Assembly (NCBI GenBank): GCA_003523085.1
Contig: DPHD01000077.1
Span: forward strand, 11,631-70,629
Direction: 5' to 3'
Source of the DNA: Oceanospirillaceae bacterium
GTDB lineage: Bacteria > Pseudomonadota > Gammaproteobacteria > Pseudomonadales > Balneatricaceae
Length of the DNA stretch: 58,999 nt
Shown: piece by piece, positions 33,422-43,077 of the stretch
Position numbering within the stretch: the stretch's first letter is position 1
How the letters are laid out: the number at the start of each line of letters is the position of its first letter
Made by a program: the position numbers and the translations under genes
The notes under the pieces: model-generated
Databases searched by the model: none
What the model saw: only the letters and a program-made list of their open reading frames with translations
Told to the model about the DNA's origin: nothing

Positions 33422-34623
33422 GGGCACACTCCCGTTACACACTGACGCTGCAATACCCGTTGGTGTTTGCCCTGCTGCAAGGTCACTTGCTGTGCATTCG
33501 CTCCGATCAACCGCCAAGGCCCCACAGTTTGACCTAGCGTCAATCGTTTCACCTTGCCGCTGTCAGTCTGTCGAAGCCACACCGAGACCGCTTTGTTAGC
33601 TTGTCGACTATAACCAGCGAAGTGCCACATCAAGCCAGGCACCACGCCTTTTTCATGCGGGCTTGCTAGCATGCTAGGCGGCCCAAAAAATTGATCAAAA
33701 GCCAACCCTATAGCCCGCTGCTGAGCTAAGGAAAACGAGTTATTGTCATCACCCAAATTCTGAGCTAATAGGTCAGTCTGCCAGCTCATTGCCAAGTCCC
33801 ATAAACCTGAAGAAGCAGCCACTAAAGACAACTCAGCAAGAGACCAGCCGACACCGCTAGGCACCGGAGCGAGCGTCCGCCACTGGGCGCTTGGTAACTG
33901 CGCCTTGAGTTGCAGGCTCTCCCGTGCCGTCGACAGCTCCACTGACGAGGATAAGTGCGACAGTTGCTGCGCCATGTCCTCTGCTGCAACAGCTGCTAAA
34001 TTATGCGTCATTGGATCAGGCCTCAGCGCCAATGAATGTCGGTCTAGATCAGGCATTGCCGCCGCAGGTTCGTGCATAAGCTGGTACTGCACCCACAAAC
34101 CAACATCGTTGGGCTGCGCGTTTAAGGCCAAGACCGTAGATTTCGGTCTCGTTTGCACCCAGATCTGCCACCAAGACGGCCAATCCTGTAACTGGTTCAG
34201 CTCAAATTCTATATGCGCTGCCTGCCCCTTCTGCTGCGTCCAGCGCCAACGCGTCAGCTGTTGGGGAGCAGACAGCTTGGCTACCAAAGTGGCTAACTCC
34301 AGCGCGGGCAACCACGCCTTATGTTGCAGCCCTTGAGCGACCGAAGCATTGCGTTGGGCCTGCTGCGTTTTGCGCACCGTTAACCAACTACGTTGCTGTT
34401 GTTGCTGAAGGTACAGGCGCCCGGAGGCCAAACCATCATGGGATTGAGACACTGCCTGCCACCAACGGGCATACTGCCACCCCACCGACGCCAGCAACAG
34501 CAGGCTAACCATTAAACCCATGGCCAGCATGGTATAACGCTGGCGCCGCTGCACTAACAGCAGTTGCTGAAACCACGGTAAAAAATTAGCCTCGTTAGGC
34601 CGAGGTTGACGCCACATCATCAT
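33418..34623 (-). CDS. PilN-like protein with PilO/PilP-like C-terminal part (fused pilus alignment subunit)
   Basis: About 401 residues from ATG 34623, which overlaps the pilM stop in ATGA. The cytosolic N-terminus (NEANFLPWF) resembles the PilN motif that docks in PilM. One membrane helix follows (about 35-55), then a PilN-like periplasmic coiled coil and ferredoxin-like region. After a linker near 180-230, the C-terminal part contains VKRLTLGQTVGPWRLIGA followed by QQVTLQQGKHQRVLQRQC, which looks like the PilP/HofP beta-sandwich core. Separate pilO and pilP genes are absent between pilM and pilQ. The fusion reading comes from order and local resemblance, not from an alignment. Confidence 0.62.
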   Translation of the reverse strand: MMMWRQPRPNEANFLPWFQQLLLVQRRQRYTMLAMGLMVSLLLLASVGWQYARWWQAVSQSHDGLASGRLYLQQQQQRSWLTVRKTQQAQRNASVAQGLQHKAWLPALELATLVAKLSAPQQLTRWRWTQQKGQAAHIEFELNQLQDWPSWWQIWVQTRPKSTVLALNAQPNDVGLWVQYQLMHEPAAAMPDLDRHSLALRPDPMTHNLAAVAAEDMAQQLSHLSSSVELSTARESLQLKAQLPSAQWRTLAPVPSGVGWSLAELSLVAASSGLWDLAMSWQTDLLAQNLGDDNNSFSLAQQRAIGLAFDQFFGPPSMLASPHEKGVVPGLMWHFAGYSRQANKAVSVWLRQTDSGKVKRLTLGQTVGPWRLIGANAQQVTLQQGKHQRVLQRQCVTGVCP

Positions 34624-35294
34624 GCCTGATTCCAGCATTTTTGCGCCAGCCACCACGCCATGGAATGATCTGCATCGACCTCCTTAGGACATCGCACACG
34701 GCTCAACACCAGCGGCTCTAAGCTCGCTTCGATTGTGGTATTAATTACGGCTTGCAGATGGGCTAAGAGGTTTTCAACCGGACGTGCATAGTGGGTATTA
34801 AGCACCAGCAGCATAGTGAGCACCGGCGCCAACTGCAAATGCTCAACCAACACACTTGAGGCATCGAGGTTGAGTTTTGCTGCCGCCCAGCGTTGGTACG
34901 CCAGCTGTTGCTTGATCTGGCTGTTAACATTTGTTGGATACCATAGGTTTGGCTTATGGGCCTGCGTGAATTGCATTTGTGGTGCATGGAGCCAGGTGAA
35001 ATAACTTTTTGGCAAGCCTAGGGTAACTAACAAGTGCTGCTGGCCCATGAGGTCATTGATTTGAGCAAGACATCGAAACCAAGCAGAACACTCTTTTTCA
35101 GCAAGTGGATCAAAGGATTCAAGCGGCGGTATTGGCACCGACCATTGGCCCAAACAAAGAGGTGGCCCTTGAGTATCGGGTGGGTTTTTAGGTGGCTGCA
35201 ATAACACCAAGCGCAAGTTTTGCGCTTGCCAATCGAGGCCAAGAGACACGGTGCTAACTAAACGTTTACTCAATTGCTGCAACATAATTCCCAT
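34620..35294 (-). CDS. Short PilM/HofM-like protein
   Basis: 224 residues (or 221 from the second Met at 35285; neither start has a good ribosome site). The opening LGLDWQAQNLRLVLL matches the beginning of the actin-like PilM fold, and the segment around PNLWYPTNVNSQIKQQLAYQRW is HofM-like. Canonical PilM has about 350 residues, so roughly a third of the fold is missing here. It heads the pilM-pilNOP-pilQ run and is divergent from mrcA, as in pseudomonads and enterics. Confidence 0.65.
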   Translation of the reverse strand: MGIMLQQLSKRLVSTVSLGLDWQAQNLRLVLLQPPKNPPDTQGPPLCLGQWSVPIPPLESFDPLAEKECSAWFRCLAQINDLMGQQHLLVTLGLPKSYFTWLHAPQMQFTQAHKPNLWYPTNVNSQIKQQLAYQRWAAAKLNLDASSVLVEHLQLAPVLTMLLVLNTHYARPVENLLAHLQAVINTTIEASLEPLVLSRVRCPKEVDADHSMAWWLAQKCWNQA

Positions 35295-35363
35295 CCATGG
35301 GTGGCGAAACTAAATATATCTTATATACTTTCGATTCTTTTCCGTCTTGAGCTTAAGCATAGC

Positions 35364-37898
35364 ATGACATTTGTAGGCCGCCTGTTTAAATGGGGATTCA
35401 TCCTCGGCACTGTCTGTGCTTTACTGATAGGGGCGTTTACTTGGTTTTATCTGATACCTCGGTTACCCGATGTAAATGCCCTCAAAGACTACCACCTACA
35501 GACCCCATTACGAGTGATGAGCCGTGATGGCAAGCTGATTTCAGAATTCGGTGAGCAACGGCGCATCCCTTTACGCATCGACCAGGTACCGCAGGACTAC
35601 ATCAACGCGCTAATTTCTGCTGAAGACGAAAACTATTACAGCCATTACGGCGTCGACCCCAAAGGCTTATTGCGTGCGGCAGTACGTATGGTTCAAGCCG
35701 GCGGTAAAATCCAAGGCGGTGGCAGCACCCTCACCATGCAGGTGGCACGTAATTACCTATTAACACTAGACCAAACCTTCATCCGCAAATTTAACGAAAT
35801 ATTGTTGTCATTTCAGATTGAGCAGCAACTCAGTAAAGACCAAATCCTAGAAATGTACTTCAATAAGATGTTCATGGGCCACCGTTCATATGGCATAGAA
35901 GCAGCCTCTGCAGTCTATTACGGGCGTTCGATTAGCGAGTTAGAATTACCCCAGTTAGCCATGTTAGCGGGACTTTACAAGGCGCCGTCTAAATACAACC
36001 CTATCTCTAACCCAAAACGTTCCAAAACACGCCGCAATTGGATTTTAGGCCGCATGCTCAAGCTCGGCTATATCCAGCAGCAGCAACATGATGACGCCAT
36101 TGCCACTGCTATTATTGCCCGCTATCACAGCCTTAAACCAGAAACTTCGGCATCCTACGTCGCGGAAATGGTGCGCCAAGAGCTGTTTGACACCTTCCCC
36201 ATAGAGGACGTCTACACCGGCGGGTATCGGGTCTATACCACCATCGATAGTCGCCTGCAGGACGCCGCCCAACTGGCCGTACAAAAAGGCCTGCTGGCTT
36301 ACGATCGACGCCACGGTTTTAGGGGCATTGAAATCAACCACGGTGCCGATTTAGCCACCGAAGAAGCCGAGCGCATTCTCAATCGCATCCCGGTGTTCGG
36401 CCCATTACAACCCGCCATTGTGCAGCAGCTCAACGAGGATTCGGCCGATTTAATCATGCGCTATGGCGTCACCGCCAGCATCCAATTTAGCGACATGAGT
36501 TGGATCCGCCCGCGTATTGCCATCGACCACTTAGGCCCTAAACCCGAACAAATAAGTGACATCCTCACCGTGGGCGACCAAATTCGTGTACGGCAGGCTT
36601 ATGCTGACCCTAGTGTTTGGTATTTATCACAAGTGCCTGACGCTCAAGGTGCCCTCATCGCCTTGGACCCACAAGACGGCGCTATGATCGCTTTGGTGGG
36701 TGGCTTTGAGTACCTACACAGTAAATTCAACCGCGCCACGCAAGCCTTACGTCAGCCTGGCTCAAACTTTAAACCCTTTATCTATGCCGCAGCCCTAGAA
36801 CAAGACTTTACCGCCGCCACCCTAATTAACGATGCCCCTGTGGTGTTTGCCGACGCCAGTTTGGAAGACTCATGGCGGCCAGAAAACTATAGCGGCAAAT
36901 TTTTTGGCCCCACGCGCCTGCGTAAAGCCTTATACAAATCCCGCAACTTAGTTTCTATTCGAATTCTGCGCGAAATCGGCATCACATCGGCCATCGACTA
37001 CGCCACTCGGTTTGGCTTTAAACCAGAACAATTACCTCGCAATTTGTCCCTAGCCTTAGGCAGTGCCAGCGTACCACCAATCGATGTAGCCACTGCCTAT
37101 GCCAGCATTGCCAATCAAGGCTACCAAGTCACGCCCTATTTTATCGAGCGTATTGAAGACAGTTTTGGCAAGGTGTTGTATCAAGCTGAGCCCATCACGG
37201 TATGTGCCAACTGTGACTATCTACGGGCTACCGATACAGTGAATTTAGAAAATCCGCCTGAACCACAGGCCACCATCATTGACAACGGCGCCATCATTGC
37301 CCTAGACGAAGCTATCAACCAAGAAGATGCCGACCAACAAGCTGCTCAGGATGCCTTATTGAACATTGTCAATCGGCCCACTACAGCACTCCCCATTGCC
37401 CCACGCATTATGGATGAGCGCGTCAATTACATCATGCACACCATCCTCCAAGACGTCGTTAAAAAAGGCACAGCGCGTAAAGCCCAAAAACTAGAAAGAA
37501 ATGATCTGGCGGGTAAAACGGGCACCACCAACGACCAGAAAGACGCGTGGTTTTCGGGCTATGTTGATTCCATGGTAGCCACCACATGGGTGGGGTTTGA
37601 CCAACCCAAAACCTTAGGCAGAAACGAATTTGGCAGCACCGCTGCACTGCCTATTTGGATTGATTTTATGCGCGCGGCCCTAGCAGGCACACCAGAACAC
37701 GAGCGCACCCAACCGGACGGCATGGTGACCATAAAAATCGACCAAGCCACGGGTGAGTTAGCGCGGCCAGAAGACACCACATCGTTAGAAGAAATCTTCC
37801 GCGAAGAGCGCACGCCGATACAAATGGCGCTACCTAAAAACAACCAATCCAACGACGATACTAGCCTCCAAGAAGCGGCGCCCGAACAGGTTTTTTAA
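35364..37898 (+). CDS. mrcA: Penicillin-binding protein 1A (bifunctional transglycosylase/transpeptidase)
   Basis: 844 residues from ATG 35364 (MTFVGRLFKWGF); the upstream open frame is not protein-like. A membrane anchor (about 8-30) precedes the GT51 domain with EDENYYSHYGVD and GGGSTLTMQVARN. An OB-like insert follows, then the transpeptidase with SXXK (RQPGSNFKPF), SRN (KSRNLVS) and KTG (LAGKTGTTND). It polymerises and crosslinks peptidoglycan. It is divergent from the pil cluster; its stop overlaps the convergent nuclease stop in TTAA. Confidence 0.97.
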   Translation: MTFVGRLFKWGFILGTVCALLIGAFTWFYLIPRLPDVNALKDYHLQTPLRVMSRDGKLISEFGEQRRIPLRIDQVPQDYINALISAEDENYYSHYGVDPKGLLRAAVRMVQAGGKIQGGGSTLTMQVARNYLLTLDQTFIRKFNEILLSFQIEQQLSKDQILEMYFNKMFMGHRSYGIEAASAVYYGRSISELELPQLAMLAGLYKAPSKYNPISNPKRSKTRRNWILGRMLKLGYIQQQQHDDAIATAIIARYHSLKPETSASYVAEMVRQELFDTFPIEDVYTGGYRVYTTIDSRLQDAAQLAVQKGLLAYDRRHGFRGIEINHGADLATEEAERILNRIPVFGPLQPAIVQQLNEDSADLIMRYGVTASIQFSDMSWIRPRIAIDHLGPKPEQISDILTVGDQIRVRQAYADPSVWYLSQVPDAQGALIALDPQDGAMIALVGGFEYLHSKFNRATQALRQPGSNFKPFIYAAALEQDFTAATLINDAPVVFADASLEDSWRPENYSGKFFGPTRLRKALYKSRNLVSIRILREIGITSAIDYATRFGFKPEQLPRNLSLALGSASVPPIDVATAYASIANQGYQVTPYFIERIEDSFGKVLYQAEPITVCANCDYLRATDTVNLENPPEPQATIIDNGAIIALDEAINQEDADQQAAQDALLNIVNRPTTALPIAPRIMDERVNYIMHTILQDVVKKGTARKAQKLERNDLAGKTGTTNDQKDAWFSGYVDSMVATTWVGFDQPKTLGRNEFGSTAALPIWIDFMRAALAGTPEHERTQPDGMVTIKIDQATGELARPEDTTSLEEIFREERTPIQMALPKNNQSNDDTSLQEAAPEQVF

Positions 37899-38782
37899 CG
37901 CCCGCTGCGTGCTGGAGCCTGCTCCAGCATGTCTAGATGATAGACGCTCATCAACCCCGACAAATAACCCTTTTGACGCTGTTTTTTGCTCAACTTACGC
38001 CACGACAACCAACCCCTTGCGAGTATGGTTTGCCCGACCCACTGCTCTAACTGTTGGCGGCTGCTGAGATTGAAAGGTGAGGCAGCGAGTAGCTGTTTGT
38101 CTATTTTAATACCCGCTTGTCCACCCAAACCAATATACCAGTGATGCTGACTTTCATTGATATCCGCCACCACACCGCCCATACGCATAAAACCCCCTTG
38201 CTTGGGAGTTAAATCGGCCGCTTGATACACAGCCGACATCGCCGTGCGCCAAATACGCAAGCTTTGCTTGCGAGCACGCGCCTCATGCTGCCATAAACAA
38301 TCCTCAGCACCCTGCGCGTCCATGCTCACCACGTAGGCTAAACCGCGGGCCACAAGAAACGCCTCGGCACTTAACCCTGCGCCATCATAAAGTTTGACTA
38401 ACCACCGGCCGTAATGGTCTTTACGCTTGGGCAACACGCGCAAATAAATCGCGTTCTGCCGCCCTAATAGCTGATCTAACTGATCCCTCGCCTGCTGTGC
38501 ATAGGCTTGCGCTAGACGTTTTTTATGGGCCATTTCGGTGCTATTAATCTGTCCCAGCCGTAAGCGATGGCCATGGGCCAAACTGAGACTATCACCATCT
38601 TGCACATACCAACCCTGTACCTTATAAATGTGGCCTGCCTCAGGCTTTACCTGCCAGGCAGATGCTTGCAGCATTTGTTGCTCCGACAAAGCCTCACACT
38701 GCGCTGCTGCCGCAGGTACATTGGCTAGTGCCAACAACACGCCCCAAAACCCAATCATGCGCCTTATTGATTTGTTCTTCAT
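37895..38782 (-). CDS. Secreted thermonuclease-family (SNase-like) protein
   Basis: 295 residues from ATG 38782 (a GTG two codons upstream is possible). A signal peptide ends near AAAAQ. The staphylococcal-nuclease fold is at about 52-165, with the catalytic set visible as HRLRLGQINSTE (Arg, Glu) and DHYGRWLV (Arg). The C-terminal ~120 residues form an extra domain (GGVVADINESQHHWYIGLGGQ...). It is probably exported. Pseudomonas has a similar nuclease gene close to ponA, supporting vertical inheritance. Confidence 0.85.
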   Translation of the reverse strand: MKNKSIRRMIGFWGVLLALANVPAAAAQCEALSEQQMLQASAWQVKPEAGHIYKVQGWYVQDGDSLSLAHGHRLRLGQINSTEMAHKKRLAQAYAQQARDQLDQLLGRQNAIYLRVLPKRKDHYGRWLVKLYDGAGLSAEAFLVARGLAYVVSMDAQGAEDCLWQHEARARKQSLRIWRTAMSAVYQAADLTPKQGGFMRMGGVVADINESQHHWYIGLGGQAGIKIDKQLLAASPFNLSSRQQLEQWVGQTILARGWLSWRKLSKKQRQKGYLSGLMSVYHLDMLEQAPARSGR

Positions 38783-38862
38783 GTCCACTTACTCGTAGCC
38801 TGTGCGAGCATATAGCATAGCCCGTTTCTAACATCATACCCCACTCTGCGGCCGATAAGCCC

Positions 38863-38892
38863 TTGCTTATACACCATACTCCTCGTTAAAAT
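38863..38892 (+). promoter_or_regulatory. Putative sigma-70 promoter of argH
   Basis: TTGCTT (38863-38868), an 18-bp spacer and TAAAAT (38887-38892), 41 bp before the argH ATG. Confidence 0.55.
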
Positions 38893-38932
38893 AGAGCTCT
38901 ACTATCGCCCCCACAAGCCAACAGGAACACCC

Positions 38933-40342
38933 ATGAGCCAAACTAACGAAACTGCCACAAACCAACAATGGGGAGGCCGCTTTAGTGAGCCTACCGATGC
39001 CTTTGTGGCCCGTTTTACGGCATCAGTGGAGTTTGACCAACGCATGTACCGCCAAGACATCCAGGGTTCCGTAGCACATGCCAAAATGCTCACCCATGTG
39101 GGCGTATTAACGCAGCAAGAGTGCGATGATATTTTACGCGGCTTGGAAGAGATTCGTATCGAGATTGAACGCGGCGACTTCACCTGGTCCGTGACCCTCG
39201 AAGATGTACACATGAACATCGAAGCCGCCCTCACCGCGAAGATCGGCATGGCCGGCAAGAAACTCCACACGGGTCGTTCTCGCAACGACCAAGTAGCCAC
39301 CGATATTCGCCTCTATTTGCGTGACGAAATCGACCTTATTTGTAGTGAAATCAGTCGCTTACAAATAGGCTTTATCGGCCAAGCCAAGGCCGAAAACGCC
39401 ACTATCATGCCTGGCTTTACGCACTTACAAACGGCACAACCAGTGACCTTTGGCCACCATGTATTGGCTTGGAACGAAATGCTGCAGCGTGACTACGAAC
39501 GCCTCCAAGACTTGCGTAAACGCCTTAATATTTCGCCCTTAGGCGCAGCGGCATTGGCCGGCACCAGCTATCCCATAGATCGACACATGACCAGCGAATT
39601 GTTAGGTTTTGATCGGCCCACAGAAAACTCACTAGACTCGGTGAGTGACCGCGATTTTGCTATTGAGTTTTGTGCTGCAGCCAGCCTTATACTGATGCAC
39701 TTATCCCGCGCTTCAGAAGAGCTGATTTTGTGGACCTCAGTGCAGTTTGATTTTATCGATTTACCAGATCGCTTTTGTACGGGCTCATCCATCATGCCAC
39801 AAAAGAAAAATCCAGACGTACCCGAATTGGTACGCGGCAAGACCGGCCGCGTCAATGGCCACCTCATTTGTTTGTTAACTTTGATGAAAGGCCAGCCCCT
39901 CACCTATAACAAAGACAACCAAGAAGACAAAGAGCCGTTGTTTGATACCATTGATACGGTCAAAGGTTGCTTACGCGCCTATGCCGACATGGTGCCGGCC
40001 TTAGTACCCAAGCGTGATCAAATGCGCGCTGCAGCGCTTAAGGGCTTCGCCACCGCAACTGATTTAGCCGATTACTTGGTAGGCAAAGGTTTAGCCTTCC
40101 GTGACGCCCATGAAGTGGTTGGCAAGTCCGTAGCCCATGGTTTAGCCACTGGCAACGACCTGAGTGAAATGAGCTTGGCTGAATTACAAACCTTTAGCGA
40201 CCTAATCACCGCTGACGTGTTTGATGTACTGACCTTAGATGGCTCGGTAAGTGCCCGCGATCACATCGGTGGCACAGCACCTAAGCAGGTATTAGCAGCG
40301 GCAGACCGGGCCCTGGCCCTAGTCAGCAGCCGTCAGCACTAG
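38933..40342 (+). CDS. argH: Argininosuccinate lyase
   Basis: 469 residues. It contains WGGRFSEPTDAFVARFTASV at the start, EDVHMNIEAAL, HTGRSRNDQVATD, and the fumarase/ASL signature GSSIMPQKKNP. It splits argininosuccinate into arginine and fumarate, the last step of arginine synthesis. A good promoter precedes it. Only 1 bp separates its stop from that of the convergent cyaY. Confidence 0.99.
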   Translation: MSQTNETATNQQWGGRFSEPTDAFVARFTASVEFDQRMYRQDIQGSVAHAKMLTHVGVLTQQECDDILRGLEEIRIEIERGDFTWSVTLEDVHMNIEAALTAKIGMAGKKLHTGRSRNDQVATDIRLYLRDEIDLICSEISRLQIGFIGQAKAENATIMPGFTHLQTAQPVTFGHHVLAWNEMLQRDYERLQDLRKRLNISPLGAAALAGTSYPIDRHMTSELLGFDRPTENSLDSVSDRDFAIEFCAAASLILMHLSRASEELILWTSVQFDFIDLPDRFCTGSSIMPQKKNPDVPELVRGKTGRVNGHLICLLTLMKGQPLTYNKDNQEDKEPLFDTIDTVKGCLRAYADMVPALVPKRDQMRAAALKGFATATDLADYLVGKGLAFRDAHEVVGKSVAHGLATGNDLSEMSLAELQTFSDLITADVFDVLTLDGSVSARDHIGGTAPKQVLAAADRALALVSSRQH

Positions 40343-40343
40343 T

Positions 40344-40682
40344 CTAAGCCGGCAATACATCTAAGGCACTGCAGTCAAAGCGCTCCTGGGCTTGGGCTTG
40401 TAGTGCCTGGGCCAGGCATTGGCCCAAAGTTTGACTCTTGTCGGTGGTCAAACGCCAGCTGCCTTGCTGCTGCTCAAAGTGCAAACCTCCAGCCAAACAC
40501 GCCAGCCAAACTTGGCTTAAGGGCGGCTGGCGACTCAATATAATTTGACTCGCATTTTCACAACTAATGGTTAACAAACCACTGGTGTTAACGTAATCAA
40601 TATCACTTTCTGCCTCATCTAAGATCTCTTCTACCTGCAGGAATAAATCGTCAACCTGCTCGTGGAACTGCGCTTCACTCAT
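40344..40682 (-). CDS. cyaY: Iron-sulfur cluster assembly protein CyaY (frataxin)
   Basis: 112 residues from ATG 40682; a ten-residue upstream extension is unlikely. The frataxin fold shows an acidic iron-binding first helix (QVDDLFLQVEEILDEAESDIDYVN), the beta strand LLTISCENASQIILSRQPPLSQVWLA and the C-terminal helix. It modulates the IscS/IscU machinery. It is divergent from lptM-lysA, the same arrangement as in Pseudomonas. Confidence 0.93.
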   Translation of the reverse strand: MSEAQFHEQVDDLFLQVEEILDEAESDIDYVNTSGLLTISCENASQIILSRQPPLSQVWLACLAGGLHFEQQQGSWRLTTDKSQTLGQCLAQALQAQAQERFDCSALDVLPA

Positions 40683-40788
40683 GAATTTCACTTTTGCTAA
40701 TGGCCACATCATCAGGGCCGTTGATTAATATACGCTCAAAGTAACCCATTGGCGGTGTCTGCGCTAGTGTAGACGCGTGTTTCAAGGG

Positions 40789-40794
40789 TATAAT
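40789..40794 (+). promoter_or_regulatory. Consensus -10 element upstream of lptM-lysA-dapF
   Basis: A perfect TATAAT lies 46 bp before the lptM GTG in the cyaY-lptM divergent gap. The -35 at the expected distance is weak, so strength and start point are uncertain. Confidence 0.4.
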
Positions 40795-40839
40795 CAAAGC
40801 TAATTAGTAACTTAACACTAGAACACTGTGGGTGCCGAC

Positions 40840-40956
40840 GTGAAGAAATTGGTTTGTTTATCGCTACTCTGCCTTAACTTGACCTTAGGCTTGGCAAGCT
40901 GTGGTCAAGCAGGCAGCTTATATGTGCCCGCAACCCCAGCGACCAGCAGTCATTAA
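40840..40956 (+). CDS. lptM: LptM-like small outer-membrane lipoprotein (YifL family)
   Basis: A 38-residue gene from GTG 40840 to TAA 40954-40956. The signal peptide MKKLVCLSLLCLNLTLGLAS is followed by the lipobox LASC and the conserved core CGQAGSLYVP typical of LptM/YifL (CGqkGpLylP). LptM assists disulfide maturation of the LPS translocon LptDE. It sits directly before lysA, as lppL does in Pseudomonas, 16 bp from the lysA start. An in-frame GTG at 40828 is possible but less family-like. Confidence 0.85.
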   Translation: MKKLVCLSLLCLNLTLGLASCGQAGSLYVPATPATSSH

Positions 40957-40972
40957 ACGAGTCATCAACACC

Positions 40973-42226
40973 ATGGATAATTTTGAATACCGCAGCAACC
41001 GCTTGTTTGCCGAAGACATCGATGTAGCTAAGCTAGCGCAGCAATACGGCACGCCCACCTATGTCTACTCCCGCGACACCTTAGAGCGTAACTACACGGC
41101 CTACAGCCAAGCCCTAGAAGGCTGTGACCACTTAGTGTGTTACGCGGTAAAGGCCAACAGTAACATTGCCGTGCTTAATGTACTGGCCCAACTTGGCGCT
41201 GGGTTTGACATCGTTTCTATTGGCGAGTTAGAACGAGTGCTGGTGGCTGGTGGTGACCCCAATAAAATTGTCTTCTCCGGTGTAGGCAAACAAACCCACG
41301 AAATGCAGCGGGCATTAGAAGTGGGTGTCCACTGTTTTAATGTCGAATCAGAAGCCGAGCTAGTACGCTTACAAAGCGTGGCGGCCAGTATGGACTGTGT
41401 GGCGGCGATATCGTTACGCATTAACCCCGATGTGGATGCCAAAACTCACCCTTACATCTCTACCGGCCTAAAAGAAAACAAGTTTGGTATTGGTATTGAT
41501 CAAGCGCCAGCAGCCTATGCCCAAGCAACCGCCATGAGCCACATCAAGGTGATTGGTGTGGATTGCCACATCGGTTCGCAGCTGACTCAAATTGAGCCTT
41601 ATTTAGATGCCATGGATCGCTTATTTGTGTTGATTGATAGCCTTGCAGAGCAAGGCATCGGCATTACCCACCTAGACCTAGGTGGTGGCCTTGGAGTCTG
41701 TTACGGCGATGAACAACCACCGGCAATTAGTGATTTTATTGCCCGCGTACGCAGCCACTTAGAGGGCCGAAACCTCACCTTGGTATTTGAGCCGGGTCGT
41801 TCTATTTGTGCTGATGCAGGGGCTTTATTAACCCGCGTAGAATACATTAAGAACAATGATGATAAGTATTTCGCCATAGTCGACGCGGCCATGAATGACC
41901 TTATTCGCCCTGCCTTATATAGCGCATGGCAAGACATTATTCCTGCCGATTTAAACTCAAAAGCCGAAATACGCGACTTTGACATTGTCGGCCCCATTTG
42001 CGAAAGCAGTGATTTTTTAGGTAAAAACCGCCACCTTTCTATTGCGGCTGGAGATCTGCTTGCCGTCTGTAGTTCCGGTGCCTATGGTTTTGGTATGGCC
42101 TCTAACTACAACAGCCGCAACCGTGCAGCCGAAGTGATGGTGGATGGCAACCAGTCCCACCTCATTGGAGAGCGCGAACAATTGTCACAGCAATGGGCCC
42201 GAGAGCGCCTATTGCCAACCACGTAA
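40973..42226 (+). CDS. lysA: Diaminopimelate decarboxylase
   Basis: 417 residues from ATG 40973 (MDNFEYRSNRLFAEDI); an upstream open frame overlaps lptM and is spurious. The PLP-binding lysine lies in VCYAVKANSNIAVL. HIGSQLTQIEPY, LGGGLGVCY and the CESSDFLGKNR catalytic cysteine are present. It converts meso-diaminopimelate to lysine. dapF follows after 20 bp. Confidence 0.98.
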   Translation: MDNFEYRSNRLFAEDIDVAKLAQQYGTPTYVYSRDTLERNYTAYSQALEGCDHLVCYAVKANSNIAVLNVLAQLGAGFDIVSIGELERVLVAGGDPNKIVFSGVGKQTHEMQRALEVGVHCFNVESEAELVRLQSVAASMDCVAAISLRINPDVDAKTHPYISTGLKENKFGIGIDQAPAAYAQATAMSHIKVIGVDCHIGSQLTQIEPYLDAMDRLFVLIDSLAEQGIGITHLDLGGGLGVCYGDEQPPAISDFIARVRSHLEGRNLTLVFEPGRSICADAGALLTRVEYIKNNDDKYFAIVDAAMNDLIRPALYSAWQDIIPADLNSKAEIRDFDIVGPICESSDFLGKNRHLSIAAGDLLAVCSSGAYGFGMASNYNSRNRAAEVMVDGNQSHLIGEREQLSQQWARERLLPTT

Positions 42227-42246
42227 GCAACAAGGACGGGACTAAA

Positions 42247-43077
42247 ATGCTATTACGTTTTGCCAAAATGCACGGTTTGGGTAACGATTTTATGGTGATC
42301 GACCTCATCACCCAAAGAACGCATTTATCCACCGAACAAATTCGCCGCTTGGGCGATCGCAACACCGGCATTGGTTTTGATCAGTTACTATTGGTGGAAA
42401 CACCGCAAGCACCCGATGTGGATTTCCGTTATCGCATCTTTAATGCCGACGGCAACGAAGTAGAACACTGTGGCAACGGTGCGCGCTGCTTTGCCAAGTT
42501 TGTGCATGATCAACGCTTAACCGGCAAACGTGAAATTGCGGTACAAACCAACAATGGCCGCATTGTGTTGCACATGCAAGGCGACCATCAAGTGACGGTG
42601 GACATGGGCGAACCTGTTTTGTCTCCTGCCGCCATTCCGTTTGACGCTGCCCAACAAGCCCCTAGCTACACCATTGAGCAAGACGGCCAACACTACACCA
42701 TGGGGGCCGTATCCATGGGCAACCCCCACGGTGTATTGATTGTTGATGATGTTGCCACTGCGCCCGTACTAGAACTCGGGCCTAAACTCGAACATCACCC
42801 TCGGTTCGCTAACCAAGCCAATATTGGGTTTATGCAAATCCTTGACCGCCAAAACATTAAGCTACGTGTATTCGAACGTGGCGTAGGCGAAACCAAAGCC
42901 TGTGGCACAGGCGCCTGTGCTGCGGTAGTGGCCGGCCAACAACAGGGGCTATTAGATACTCAGGTGACTGCACAACTCACCGGCGGCGACTTGCTCATTG
43001 AGTGGCAAGGCCCTGGCCACCACCTGTGCATGACTGGACCGGCAACCCATGTATACGAAGGGCAGGTGCGTTTATGA
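42247..43077 (+). CDS. dapF: Diaminopimelate epimerase
   Basis: 276 residues from ATG 42247 with AAGGACGGG upstream. The two catalytic cysteines are in GNEVEHCGNGARCFAKF and ETKACGTGACAAVVAG. It interconverts LL- and meso-diaminopimelate for lysine and peptidoglycan. Its TGA overlaps the ATG of the DUF484 gene (ATGA). Confidence 0.98.
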   Translation: MLLRFAKMHGLGNDFMVIDLITQRTHLSTEQIRRLGDRNTGIGFDQLLLVETPQAPDVDFRYRIFNADGNEVEHCGNGARCFAKFVHDQRLTGKREIAVQTNNGRIVLHMQGDHQVTVDMGEPVLSPAAIPFDAAQQAPSYTIEQDGQHYTMGAVSMGNPHGVLIVDDVATAPVLELGPKLEHHPRFANQANIGFMQILDRQNIKLRVFERGVGETKACGTGACAAVVAGQQQGLLDTQVTAQLTGGDLLIEWQGPGHHLCMTGPATHVYEGQVRL

